A DNA stretch of 19,412 nt from Pseudodesulfovibrio sp. Lineage in GTDB: Bacteria; Desulfobacterota; Desulfovibrionia; Desulfovibrionales; Desulfovibrionaceae. How positions within the stretch are numbered: the first letter of the stretch is position 1; each line of letters begins with the position of its first letter. Where the stretch lies: NCBI GenBank assembly GCA_022712815.1, contig JAFLJW010000236.1, positions 1 through 19,412 of the forward strand, read 5' to 3'. Made by a program: the position numbers and the translations under genes. The notes below the pieces were generated by a model. That model searched no databases. It had not been told where the DNA came from and worked only from the letters and a program-made list of their open reading frames with translations. Shown piece after piece: positions 7,679 to 15,184 of this stretch.

Positions 7679-7726
7679 ATGAACAAACCCCACTTTCAAA
7701 AAAAGTGGAGTTTGCAAGCAACCTGA
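7679..7726 (+). other. Possible 15-codon ORF spanning a strong hairpin
   Basis: ATG at 7679 with AGAGG seven bases upstream encodes MNKPHFQKKWSLQAT and a TGA. The message would fold into a hairpin over 7684-7714: CAAAC and GTTTG outer arms, one mismatch, then CCACTTT and AAAGTGG around a CAAAA loop. A terminator follows directly. It looks like a leader-peptide arrangement, but no rightward gene lies downstream before rpsT, so it may be only the tail of the RTX transcript. Low certainty. Confidence 0.25.
7684..7714. repeat. Strong inverted repeat (hairpin) without T-tract
   Basis: Twelve base pairs interrupted by one mismatch (7689/7709) close a 5-base loop at 7697-7701. No run of T follows on either strand, so it is not a standard intrinsic terminator. 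It may protect the 3' end of the RTX transcript. Confidence 0.55.
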
Positions 7727-7729
7727 AAA

Positions 7730-7762
7730 TGACCGCATTCACATGCGGCCATTATTTTTTTT
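7730..7762 (+). terminator. Intrinsic terminator, probably bidirectional
   Basis: CCGCAT and ATGCGG around a TCAC loop, extended by outer TG/CA pairs, are followed by TTATTTTTTTT on the plus strand. It would end rightward transcription from the Nif11-RTX gene. On the minus strand the hairpin is followed by CATTTTC and lies right after the TAA of the small leftward ORF. Confidence 0.75.
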
Positions 7763-7916
7763 CTGGTTTGGCTATCCAGTCGTATACAAAATCGCCACAG
7801 GGAGTGAAAAAACACAAGCACTCATGAAGCGAACTGGCGACCTTCTGCCAGACACATCACGGCCTTTGCCCAAAAAAGTCTGGATCAATATGGCCGAACA
7901 GTGAAATAAATTTCAC
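7752..7916 (-). pseudogene. Small leftward ORF with one internal TGA; remnant or recoded gene
   Basis: From a GTG at 7916 one frame reads KFISLFGHIDPDFFGQRP, meets TGA at 7857-7859, then reads CVWQKVASSLHECL and FFTPCGDFVYDWIAKPEKK before TAA at 7752-7754, 54 codons plus the TGA readthrough. The composition looks protein-like and the TAA is followed at once by a terminator hairpin. I see no ribosome site before the GTG, which lies just after the rpsT terminator. I do not recognise the protein. Most likely this is a decayed gene; selenocysteine at the TGA is a remote alternative. The rest of the 7616-7961 stretch holds only the hairpins and the 15-codon ORF listed separately. Confidence 0.3.
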
Positions 7917-7920
7917 AAAT

Positions 7921-7948
7921 CAATGAGATGAAGTGTCTCATCTCATTG
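7921..7948 (-). terminator. Terminator-like hairpin after rpsT
   Basis: A perfect 11-bp stem (CAATGAGATGA / TCATCTCATTG) with a 6-base loop starts 13 bases past the rpsT stop. On the minus strand it is followed by ATTTGTGAAATTTATTTC, only moderately T-rich. A second small palindrome, GTGAAATAAATTTCAC (7901-7916), follows immediately. Confidence 0.6.
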
Positions 7949-7961
7949 ATACATTGTGATG

Positions 7962-8228
7962 CTATTCAGCGATCTTGTTGACAGCCACCTGAAGGCGGGC
8001 AACACGGCGCTGGGCCTGACGCTGGTGGATAACCTTCTTGCGGGCAGCCTTGCCCAGAAGGGACGTAGCAGCCGTGAGGGCCTCCTGAGCCTTGGTAACA
8101 TCTTTTGCCTCGACAGCATCACGAACAGCCTTGACGGTGTTCTTGATGCGGGTCTTGGAAATACGGTTGCGGGCGCGACGCTTCAAGCTCTGACGGTGCC
8201 TTTTCAAGGCGGACTTGTGATTAGCCAA
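7962..8228 (-). CDS. rpsT: 30S ribosomal protein S20
   Basis: This 88-residue basic protein binds 16S rRNA early in 30S assembly. The start ANHKSALKRHRQSLKRRARN and the long, lysine/arginine-rich helices through KAARKKVIHQRQAQRRVARL are typical of S20, and the length is standard. The start codon is TTG (8226-8228), with AGGAG eight bases upstream; no ATG competes. A TTG start is also used by E. coli rpsT, where S20 represses its own translation (established knowledge), so weak initiation may be conserved here. It has its own promoter beside the end of glyS and a hairpin terminator after the stop. Confidence 0.97.
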   Translation of the reverse strand: MANHKSALKRHRQSLKRRARNRISKTRIKNTVKAVRDAVEAKDVTKAQEALTAATSLLGKAARKKVIHQRQAQRRVARLQVAVNKIAE

Positions 8229-8300
8229 GGTGAATTCTCCTGATCTTTTGTATCGTATTAAAACGGATTTTTCTTACTATTATTCCCAAAGGGAGTGCCT

Positions 8301-8328
8301 TTTATATGGACTATCCCTCTGATGTCAA
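8301..8328 (-). promoter_or_regulatory. Sigma-70-type promoter of rpsT
   Basis: On the minus strand a perfect -35 TTGACA (8323-8328) is followed after 16 bases by TATAAA (8301-8306). It lies between the glyS stop (8334) and rpsT, giving an rpsT leader of about 65 bases. It would make S20 independent of the long upstream operon. Confidence 0.75.
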
Positions 8329-8333
8329 GAAAT

Positions 8334-10442
8334 TTATACCTGCAAAGCATTGAAATCTGCAAGACGACCAAGGCGGTCAACCAATGCCTTGAGCAAATTC
8401 AGCCTGTTCAAACGGATGCCCTGATCATCACACATGACCATGACATTGTCGAAAAAGGCATCGACCGAAGGTCTCAGTTCCCTGAGAAGGCCCAGCAATC
8501 CCGCAAAATCATCGTTCGCCCACAGGTCGTCGAAACGGGGAGCCATCTCATCGAGTCTGGTGCCGAAAGCAGTCTCATGCTCATCCTCAAACAATTCCGA
8601 ATCATAGTTTCCCGTGAGGGGCTGTTCTGCTTCTCCGCCCTGCTTGCGGATGATATTGGCAGCACGCTTGAAGGTCAGCATGGCCTGCTCGAAATCATCC
8701 TCTTTGCTGAAAGCCCCAAGGGCCTCAAGGCGGGCCTTCAACGTGCGGATATCGTTAAAACCGGCACCGAGTGCAGCGTCAACGACACGGGTTTCAAACC
8801 CCTGACCGGAGAACAAGGCGCGAAGGCGTTGACCAAAGAAATCCATGAGTTTGGCATGGGTCTCACTCTGGTCAAGCTTCCACTTGACATCTGAATACCC
8901 ATCCTGCGCCCAGGACAAAAGAGATTTGAGATCAATGTCCAGCTCATGTTCCATGATAATGCGCGAAATACCCAAGGCGCAGCGTCTCAAGGCATACGGG
9001 TCATTGGCACCGGTAGGCACCTTGCCCAGACCAAAACAACCGGCCATGGTATCGACCTTGTCGGCTATGGATACGAATGCACCGGCCAGACTTGACGGAA
9101 CAGGTGAATCAGGGCCTGCGGGCAGATATTGCTCATAAATGCCCCGGGTCACAATGCCCCCTTTTCCGGCACGTCCGGCATATATGCCGCCCATCTTTCC
9201 CTGAAGGCTATCAAACTCGATAACCATCTCGGAAACAAGGTCAGCCTTTGCAAGACGCCCTGCCGTGGCGTATTTGACATATTCGCCGGGCAAAATCCCT
9301 TTGGACTCGCCAAGGGTTTCAGCCAGCTTTCCACAAAGTGCCTCGATACGACGAGATTTGTCGCCAACAGACCCAAGGGGACCGAGAAATACAACATTAT
9401 CAAGCTTGTCCAGCCAAATATTGAAATCAACCTTGCAATCGGCTTCCCAGAAGAAACGAGCGTCCTCCAGACGAGCCTTGAGGACACGCTCCCACCCTTT
9501 CTTGACCAACGCCACATCAAGCGGCTCAATATTCAGGGTTGTGAGGAAATGAGGCATGAGCTTCCCGTCAGGTCCCTGAACACCGAAGCTCTTCTGGTGC
9601 GACTGCATGGATGTCAGCAGGACTTCGCGTGGCAACTCCAGATACAGCGTGTCGATATCGCCGATAAGCGGCTTGGGGAACTCGACAAGATTTGCGACTT
9701 CATCAAGCAATCCATTGCTCCAGACAATCTCGCCGCCAAGTTCTTTGGCGAGTCGATTGCCTTCGGCAACAATGATCTTCCTGCGCTCTTCAGGATCGAT
9801 GACAATCTTGCAATCATCCTTGATGATGGAAAAATATTCAGAGGCTTTGTTCACCGTAAAAGGGCCGGCCCCCATGACTCGATGACCGCGTGTCTCACGA
9901 CCAGTGGTCAGATTTTCAATGGAGAATTCGACCACGGTTTCGTCCAGCAAGGCCACAATCCAACGAATTGGGCGACCGAATGCTAAATCATATCCGCCCC
10001 AACGCATCCTCTTGGGGAATGAAAGGGAGTCTATGGACTTGAGACATATTTCAGGAAGGATATCAATGGTCTTGCCACCACCGATCACCTTCTTGGCAGC
10101 CAGATACTCTCCCTTGCCCGTATCCATCCTGAACAACGCATCCTCGCTGACTCCCTGGGTCTTGGCAAAGCCCTGACCCGCTTTGGTCAGATTGCCATCG
10201 TCATCATAGGCGATACGAGTCGGAGGTCCTGTAACGGTTTCCTCTTCCTGCCGCTGGGCATCGGCAAGATTGCTGACACAGGCGGTTATGCGGCGCGGAG
10301 TGGCGTAGGTTGCCACACCACCGTTCTCGACCATCGCCGCGCCAAGCAGCTTGGTAAACGTGGCTTTCAGCTCAGCCGCCAACTTCGGTACGAAGCGGGC
10401 AGGCATTTCCTCGGTTCCGATTTCCAGAATGAATTCGGCCAT
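8334..10442 (-). CDS. glyS: Glycyl-tRNA synthetase beta subunit
   Basis: This is the large subunit (702 aa) of the bacterial alpha2beta2 glycyl-tRNA synthetase; it supplies tRNA recognition while GlyQ makes glycyl-adenylate. The family N-terminus FILEIGTEEMPARF is at residues 4-17. Further family landmarks are SFPKRMRWG (about 141-149), PREVLLTSMQSHQKSFGV (about 271-288), FDSLQGKMGGIY (about 410-421, HD-like domain) and NDPYALRRCALGISRI (480-495). The C-terminal anticodon-binding DALR region ends with FFDNVMVM and RLNLLKAL. Length is normal. It begins 40 bases after glyQ, consistent with co-expression and equal subunit supply. Confidence 0.98.
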   Translation of the reverse strand: MAEFILEIGTEEMPARFVPKLAAELKATFTKLLGAAMVENGGVATYATPRRITACVSNLADAQRQEEETVTGPPTRIAYDDDGNLTKAGQGFAKTQGVSEDALFRMDTGKGEYLAAKKVIGGGKTIDILPEICLKSIDSLSFPKRMRWGGYDLAFGRPIRWIVALLDETVVEFSIENLTTGRETRGHRVMGAGPFTVNKASEYFSIIKDDCKIVIDPEERRKIIVAEGNRLAKELGGEIVWSNGLLDEVANLVEFPKPLIGDIDTLYLELPREVLLTSMQSHQKSFGVQGPDGKLMPHFLTTLNIEPLDVALVKKGWERVLKARLEDARFFWEADCKVDFNIWLDKLDNVVFLGPLGSVGDKSRRIEALCGKLAETLGESKGILPGEYVKYATAGRLAKADLVSEMVIEFDSLQGKMGGIYAGRAGKGGIVTRGIYEQYLPAGPDSPVPSSLAGAFVSIADKVDTMAGCFGLGKVPTGANDPYALRRCALGISRIIMEHELDIDLKSLLSWAQDGYSDVKWKLDQSETHAKLMDFFGQRLRALFSGQGFETRVVDAALGAGFNDIRTLKARLEALGAFSKEDDFEQAMLTFKRAANIIRKQGGEAEQPLTGNYDSELFEDEHETAFGTRLDEMAPRFDDLWANDDFAGLLGLLRELRPSVDAFFDNVMVMCDDQGIRLNRLNLLKALVDRLGRLADFNALQV

Positions 10443-10462
10443 TGTACTACTCTTTCCTATCT

Positions 10463-10480
10463 AAAATTCGATTGAATTTT
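10463..10480. repeat. Short hairpin in the glyQ-glyS gap
   Basis: AAAATTC and GAATTTT around a GATT loop form a 7-bp stem in the 40-base gap between the two subunit genes. It is AT-only except for one pair and could be incidental or could tune the relative expression of the subunits. Confidence 0.25.
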
Positions 10481-10482
10481 CA

Positions 10483-11352
10483 TTATTTCCTGAGCATGGG
10501 ATAACCCATCTCTTCGCGCTGATCCGCATACAACCGGGCGATTCTGGATGCCAGATTACGAACACGACCGATGTAAGTGGCGCGTTCTGTAATTGAAATG
10601 GCCCCGCGAGCATCCAGCATATTGAAAGAATGAGAACACTTGAGGCAGCAATCGTATGCGGGCCACGGCAATCCCTCTTCGCACAGATTCAGGCACTCGG
10701 CCTCGAATTTGTCAAAGAGATCAAACAACATATCAGCATTGGACAACTCAAAGTTATATTTGGACATCTCCACTTCATTTTGGTGGAAGACATGTCCATA
10801 TGTAATCTCATCATTCCACATGAGATCGTAAACTGATTCTTTTTCCTGCAAATACATGGAGATGCGCTCAAGACCATAAGTGATTTCCACGGAAACCGGC
10901 TTGAGATCGATACCGCCAACCTGCTGAAAATAGGTGAACTGGGTCACTTCCATACCATTGAGCCAAACTTCCCAGCCAAGTCCCCAGGCACCCAGTGTCG
11001 GAGATTCCCAGTCGTCCTCGACAAAACGGATATCATGAGCTTTGGCATCAATACCGAGAGTAGCGAGACTCTCAAGGTACAATTCCTGAATATTGTCGGG
11101 AGACGGTTTCAGGATGACCTGAAACTGATAATAATGCTGCAAACGGTTCGGATTCTCACCATAGCGCCCATCAGTCGGACGACGGGACGGCTCCACATAA
11201 GCCGCTTTCCACGGCTCAGGACCAATGACCCGAAAAAAGGTGGAGGGATTGAAAGTTCCCGCTCCACATTCGATGTCCATGGGCTGCACAATGGCGCAAC
11301 CCCGGTCGGCCCAAAATCCCTGCAATTTCAGTATAACATCCTGAAAATTCAT
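10483..11352 (-). CDS. glyQ: Glycyl-tRNA synthetase alpha subunit
   Basis: This catalytic class II subunit (289 aa) activates glycine. Family landmarks are clear: start NFQDVILKLQGFWADRGCAI, GAGTFNPSTFFRVIGPEPW (about 30-48), AYVEPSRRPTDGRYGENPNR (about 50-69), and the C-terminal CLKCSHSFNMLDARGAISIT and ERATYIGRVRNLA. Length is normal. I chose the ATG at 11352 because GGAG lies 6 bases upstream; a TTG one codon earlier would only add one residue. It starts 13 bases after the recO stop and precedes glyS by 40 bases. Confidence 0.98.
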   Translation of the reverse strand: MNFQDVILKLQGFWADRGCAIVQPMDIECGAGTFNPSTFFRVIGPEPWKAAYVEPSRRPTDGRYGENPNRLQHYYQFQVILKPSPDNIQELYLESLATLGIDAKAHDIRFVEDDWESPTLGAWGLGWEVWLNGMEVTQFTYFQQVGGIDLKPVSVEITYGLERISMYLQEKESVYDLMWNDEITYGHVFHQNEVEMSKYNFELSNADMLFDLFDKFEAECLNLCEEGLPWPAYDCCLKCSHSFNMLDARGAISITERATYIGRVRNLASRIARLYADQREEMGYPMLRK

Positions 11353-11365
11353 CAATTACTCCAAC

Positions 11366-12124
11366 TCATACCTTTTTATACATACCATTGTCCCAGGACA
11401 GACCCAGGTGATACGCAACGAACAACTCGACCAGTTGGCTGCTCTGTCGCCGGACTTCACGATCCATGACGACTTTGGCCCAATCTGCGGGCTGGCTGGA
11501 CTGAATCCAATCAAGCGCACGAAGCACGCCGGTAGAAATCGGCCGAGCAAGTCCCTCTAACGGTTTCCCGCCCGAAAGACAAGTCTGACAGGCCACTTGC
11601 CCCTTTTCCACACCGAATTGATACCCACTTTGAACAGTCACGGATTTGCCACAAATTCCGCAGGAAAGAAAATCAGGCTTGTACCCCATTTCAAAGGCCA
11701 ATTTGGCTCGGAACAGCCAAGGCACAAAATCGGAATTTCCGCCGCCTTTCTCAAGCATATAAAGAGTTTCCAATAACAACTCATAAGCAGGCCTGGCATC
11801 TGACGGGTCAATCTCAATGGCCTCGACAAACTTGATGCAATTGACAGCCAGACCGGTTTTGACGGGATCGGTACGAACTCCGGGAAAATTGTGCAGCAGA
11901 GAACCTTCGGCAAGTACGATATAGGTGCCGGTTTTGTTGGCTCCGAAAGTGAAAAGGACATGGCTGAGTGGATCAAGACACCCCACAAAGCGGCGACGGC
12001 TGCGACTTCCGCCAAAGGCAAAAGCATTGAAGATGCCACGTGTCGGCGTAAGGAGCTTAACCCAGCAGTCGGATTCCCGAAAACGCCCGACTTTCAACAC
12101 AAGGGCTTTTTCGGTGGCATTCAT
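11366..12124 (-). CDS. recO: DNA repair protein RecO
   Basis: This protein (252 aa) works with RecR and RecF to load RecA on gapped single-stranded DNA. The N-terminal OB-fold is visible (ATEKALVLKVGRFRESDCW, FAFGGSRSRRRFVGCLDPLS), then a helical middle (YELLLETLYMLEKGG, LFRAKLAFEMGYKPDF). A zinc ribbon follows with cysteines 155, 158, 179 and 182 (CGIC and CQTC), and the C-terminal helices close it. Length fits the family. It sits 30 bases after the RodZ-like gene and 13 before glyQ, in the same leftward cluster. Confidence 0.93.
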   Translation of the reverse strand: MNATEKALVLKVGRFRESDCWVKLLTPTRGIFNAFAFGGSRSRRRFVGCLDPLSHVLFTFGANKTGTYIVLAEGSLLHNFPGVRTDPVKTGLAVNCIKFVEAIEIDPSDARPAYELLLETLYMLEKGGGNSDFVPWLFRAKLAFEMGYKPDFLSCGICGKSVTVQSGYQFGVEKGQVACQTCLSGGKPLEGLARPISTGVLRALDWIQSSQPADWAKVVMDREVRRQSSQLVELFVAYHLGLSWDNGMYKKV

Positions 12125-12154
12125 AACTGTCTCTGCCTCCGTCAGCCAACCGGC

Positions 12155-13099
12155 TTACTCCGTGCCAAAACGAAGGGTCTGGATATTACCCTTGGCACTG
12201 TTGAGCGGGTAGGATTTACCATTGTAGAGAACGGATACACCAGCGGCATTGCCGATACGAATCCGGCGAGGATTGTTGAACATCAAGCGCAACGGCTCAC
12301 CCTTTTTCAAGACAAAATCACGTGCCATTTCTGCTTCATCGCCCTTCCAGACACCAATCCAGCACCCTTTGTCTGTTGTTGCACGAATAATCAGCACATG
12401 GTCATATTTCTGTTTCTCCGGCTTTGCAGCCTGAGTCTTTACCACTTCCTTTTCAATCTTCTTGACTGGTTCCGCTTCAGGCTTTTGCGGTTCAACAACA
12501 GGTGCCACTGCTTCTGGAGCAGCCAACTGTTCAGTCGATTCACTTTCACCTGTTGTATCGTCTTCGCTTTCAGTTGTCTCAGGCGAAGCGGTTTTTTCTT
12601 CAGTCTCAGAAATGACTGGATCTGGTTCTGACTGCACAGTCTTTTCAACAACTTCTGCTGAAGCAGTGACTTCAACAGGCTGTTTTTTATCATTTTCATT
12701 AAAATAAACAATAAAAAATATTATGGCAATCAGAATAACCACACCAAAACCCAACGGCCACAAAGGTCTTTTTCCGGTCGCAGACGTATCGGTTTCCTGA
12801 AACATTTTCTCAGCCAGGGGAGAAACATCATATGCGACTTCATCAAGGCTCTGCCCTTCGGCCTGATACTCACGGTCGACAATCATGGATAATTCATCAG
12901 CATCCAGACCAAGAAACCGTGCATAGCTCTTGACAAATCCCTTGGTATACACGGAATGAGGCAAAGACGAACGGTCACCATCTTCAAGGGCTATAAGGTT
13001 GATCCGGCTAACCTTGGTGGCCTCCATGACCACATCGACACTGAGTCCTTTCTTTTCCCGCTCTCGTTGCAGAATCAGACCGAGTTCCTGAAAATTCAT
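12155..13099 (-). CDS. RodZ-like membrane protein: HTH domain, one membrane helix, DUF4115
   Basis: This 314-aa protein resembles RodZ, which ties MreB filaments to the cell-shape machinery. Residues 1-75 are an HTH_25/Xre-type domain (ELGLILQREREKKGLSVDVV, then EATKVSRINLIALEDGD and YTKGFVKSYARFLGLD). A single membrane helix lies at about 114-133. Residues 140-230 are an acidic, E/T/S/P-rich low-complexity linker. A periplasmic DUF4115 domain follows (about 232-312: HVLIIRATTDKGCWIGVW, GEPLRLMFNNPRRIRIGNA). The start overlaps the surA-like stop by 4 bases (ATGA), showing translational coupling. The assignment is by architecture; DNA binding is not implied, since RodZ uses this fold to bind MreB. 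Confidence 0.85.
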   Translation of the reverse strand: MNFQELGLILQREREKKGLSVDVVMEATKVSRINLIALEDGDRSSLPHSVYTKGFVKSYARFLGLDADELSMIVDREYQAEGQSLDEVAYDVSPLAEKMFQETDTSATGKRPLWPLGFGVVILIAIIFFIVYFNENDKKQPVEVTASAEVVEKTVQSEPDPVISETEEKTASPETTESEDDTTGESESTEQLAAPEAVAPVVEPQKPEAEPVKKIEKEVVKTQAAKPEKQKYDHVLIIRATTDKGCWIGVWKGDEAEMARDFVLKKGEPLRLMFNNPRRIRIGNAAGVSVLYNGKSYPLNSAKGNIQTLRFGTE

Positions 13100-14067
13100 T
13101 GAGATACTCCATTTTCGGGCTCACCAAAGCCATCCATATAAATAATAACTGCACTCTGCTTCAATTTCTCAAAATACTCGGCAAAGTTCACTTCTCTTTT
13201 TTCCTGCATCAATCGGTCAAAAATAGCGTCCCTCACTTCTTCAAGTGGAACAATCCTGTCTTCAATCATCTTGACAGGAGAGAGCAAGGCTTCTTTACCC
13301 TGAACACTAAGAGGCTCACTGACTCCACCAATACCCACTCCGACAAGGGCCTCTCTCCAGTCATCTGCAAGATCACCCCATGTCACCTCGCCGATGGAGC
13401 CGCCCTGCTCCTTACCGGGACCAACGCTATATTTTTCAGCGGCCTGGGCAAAAGTATATTCCCCATCATCAATACGCTTTTTTATCTCAACAGCCGAGAT
13501 ATCCGACGGCAAAAGGATAATGGCAAGATCGACCATCTTATCAAGCACATAGTCTTCCCGCCTTTCTTCATAATTTTTTTGTATTTCCGTATCCGTCACC
13601 AGAACTTTGCTATGAACCATATAGCCAAGAAGTTCCTGTTTTTGAAACATCTTCGTCAACATCCCACGAAATTCTTCCAGAGTAAGCCCGTCTCTCTTGA
13701 GCATTTCATCAAATTCTTCATCGGACAAATTTCGCTGTTCTTTGACGCCCTTTATTTCCTTATCAATGGTCTCTTCTGAAATAACAATCCCGTATCTTAT
13801 AATTTCCTGTTCCAAAAGCGCGTCACTTACCATCTGTTCCAATGTCTGCTTTCGCAACTTTTCAATCTGTTTTTTTTCAGTCTCACTCAATTGCCGCCCC
13901 TTGACCTTGGCCAAAATCGGCTTCATTTTTCCATTCAAATCATATTGAGTAATAATATTATCATTTATTTTCACCAAGATACGATCATACACAACGTCCT
14001 CCGCACGCACGGAGGAAATAGGCATCAACAAGATGGCTCCAACAAGCAAGTACAAAAATCTCACCAC
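13096..14067 (-). CDS. Periplasmic peptidyl-prolyl isomerase/chaperone, SurA-like
   Basis: This protein (323 aa) should help outer-membrane proteins fold in the periplasm. I start it at the GTG at 14067: AAGGAG lies 7 bases upstream, and this gives a clean signal peptide VRFLYLLVGAILLMPISS with cleavage after VRA (22). A TTG at 14100 would add 11 unlikely residues. Residues about 25-150 are the SurA N-terminal domain (RILVKINDNIITQYDLNGKM; LEQMVSDALLEQEI). About 180-265 is a PPIC/parvulin domain with YTFAQAAEKYSVGPGKEQGG and SIGEVTW, then a C-terminal helix. It has only one parvulin domain, unlike the two in E. coli SurA. It follows the lipoprotein paralogue by about 96 bases. Confidence 0.9.
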   Translation of the reverse strand: MVRFLYLLVGAILLMPISSVRAEDVVYDRILVKINDNIITQYDLNGKMKPILAKVKGRQLSETEKKQIEKLRKQTLEQMVSDALLEQEIIRYGIVISEETIDKEIKGVKEQRNLSDEEFDEMLKRDGLTLEEFRGMLTKMFQKQELLGYMVHSKVLVTDTEIQKNYEERREDYVLDKMVDLAIILLPSDISAVEIKKRIDDGEYTFAQAAEKYSVGPGKEQGGSIGEVTWGDLADDWREALVGVGIGGVSEPLSVQGKEALLSPVKMIEDRIVPLEEVRDAIFDRLMQEKREVNFAEYFEKLKQSAVIIYMDGFGEPENGVSQ

Positions 14068-14103
14068 GTATATGCTCCTTATCCCTGCACAGGGATTCAA
14101 TAC

Positions 14104-14122
14104 TTCATCATTTTTTGATGAA
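14104..14122. repeat. Hairpin between the two SurA-like genes (A)
   Basis: TTCATCA and TGATGAA around five T residues form a 7-bp stem about 40 bases upstream of the chosen GTG start of the downstream gene. On the minus strand the loop is A-rich and no T-run follows, so it is not a terminator in the operon direction. Confidence 0.4.
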
Positions 14123-14137
14123 TCCTAATCTCTTTAT

Positions 14138-14159
14138 GCGCACTATGCAACGAGTGCGC
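14138..14159. repeat. Hairpin between the two SurA-like genes (B)
   Basis: GCGCACT and AGTGCGC form a GC-rich 7-bp stem with an 8-base loop, starting a few bases after the lipoprotein stop codon (14164). With no T-tract it may stabilise or set a processing point in the operon transcript. Confidence 0.4.
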
Positions 14160-14163
14160 CAAG

Positions 14164-15171
14164 TCAGCCCTCGGTGGAATTCTGACTATTCTCATCAGGA
14201 CCGGATTCTTCCAACTCAACACCTGTGATGATTTCAGCAGGCTCTTCTTCAGGTTTTTCGTCATCGGACAGCAAACGCTCACTGACAGATATTTTGGCAA
14301 AAGAAATACTCTCAGCCAGCCACACTTCAAAGGCATCATGAAGTTTCTTTTCAAGCAAGGCTTCTTCCACGAGCGGATATGCCTGTGCAGGTTCAAGGAC
14401 CTTTGCCAGACTTCGCTCCAGCAAAACCAACACTTCAAACCCGAATCGATCAGTCAAAACATCACTCGACTGACCCGGTTCAAGCCCGGTAACAGCATTG
14501 CGCCATGCAGCCGAAAGCCGCCCTTCCCGAACAATGACCTCTCTTGTTTCAACTTCGCCAAATGCCGTTACCAGATTCACCCGATCCTGTTCGGCCAGAA
14601 ATTTTCCCACGGCTTTTTCCACCAGTTCACGGCTTGGCCCTCGAACAACAAGAATCCTCATACTTTCAGGAAGATAGAAGTCAGAAATATGGTCGCGATA
14701 GTATTTTTCAGCTTCCTTATAATCAATTTTGATCTGTGGCCTTAAAACCTGATGATAAAATTTCTTCATGGCCAGATGGTATTTCAGCTGCTTCCGCCAT
14801 GACTTGAGATCAATGTATTCCTCGACAAGCACTTGCTCGAAGGCGCCTTCGGGATAATCAGCGCGAACGGCCTCTTCGGCTTTGAGCATTTCTTGTTTCG
14901 TCACGGCCTGATCCTGCCGTACCAATTCCTGAACAACCAGCTCCTGCACGATAAGGTCGCTCAGAATATCTCCATACTCACTTTTCAATTTTTCCACACT
15001 TGGAACATAGGTGCCAGCGCCATCCGCCTGAAACAGATCGTGCTGAAATTCCAATTGGGATAAAAGGATGGGTTCACCATTGACACGTGCAACAATACCG
15101 ATGTCATCGGAATCATTGGCACACCCCAACAAAGTCACCAGAAGCAGACATATAAGGATTTTGCGAAACAT
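14164..15171 (-). CDS. SurA/PrsA-like lipoprotein with N-terminal chaperone domain and divergent PPIC region
   Basis: I start this 335-aa protein at the ATG at 15171, 13 bases after the mfd stop, with AGAG five bases upstream. This exposes a lipoprotein signal MFRKILICLLLVTLLGC with the acylated Cys at 17; an upstream ATG at 15339 would overlap mfd and bury the signal. The mature start reads IVARVNGEPILLSQLEFQHD, the SurA_N pattern, followed by helices (DILSDLIVQELVVQELVRQ). About residues 180-275 resemble a parvulin domain (MRILVVRG; VTGLEPGQSSDVLTDRFGFE) but lack the usual GGDLG-like segment, so isomerase activity is doubtful. The tail is acidic and disordered. D18-type sorting rules are E. 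coli knowledge, so its final membrane is unknown. Confidence 0.85.
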   Translation of the reverse strand: MFRKILICLLLVTLLGCANDSDDIGIVARVNGEPILLSQLEFQHDLFQADGAGTYVPSVEKLKSEYGDILSDLIVQELVVQELVRQDQAVTKQEMLKAEEAVRADYPEGAFEQVLVEEYIDLKSWRKQLKYHLAMKKFYHQVLRPQIKIDYKEAEKYYRDHISDFYLPESMRILVVRGPSRELVEKAVGKFLAEQDRVNLVTAFGEVETREVIVREGRLSAAWRNAVTGLEPGQSSDVLTDRFGFEVLVLLERSLAKVLEPAQAYPLVEEALLEKKLHDAFEVWLAESISFAKISVSERLLSDDEKPEEEPAEIITGVELEESGPDENSQNSTEG

Positions 15172-15184
15172 ATTTACTCTTTGG

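Noticed and set aside
7824..7904. Rightward 26-codon ORF before rpsT
   Set aside because: There is no ribosome site and it is antisense to the more protein-like leftward frame.
9129..9986. Rightward 285-codon ORF antisense to glyS
   Set aside because: It is a mirror of the strongly conserved glyS frame; composition follows the shadow strand and it has no family features.
12564..12711. Low-complexity stretch as a separate gene or repeat element
   Set aside because: It encodes the acidic linker of the RodZ-like protein; alternative frames are compositional shadows.
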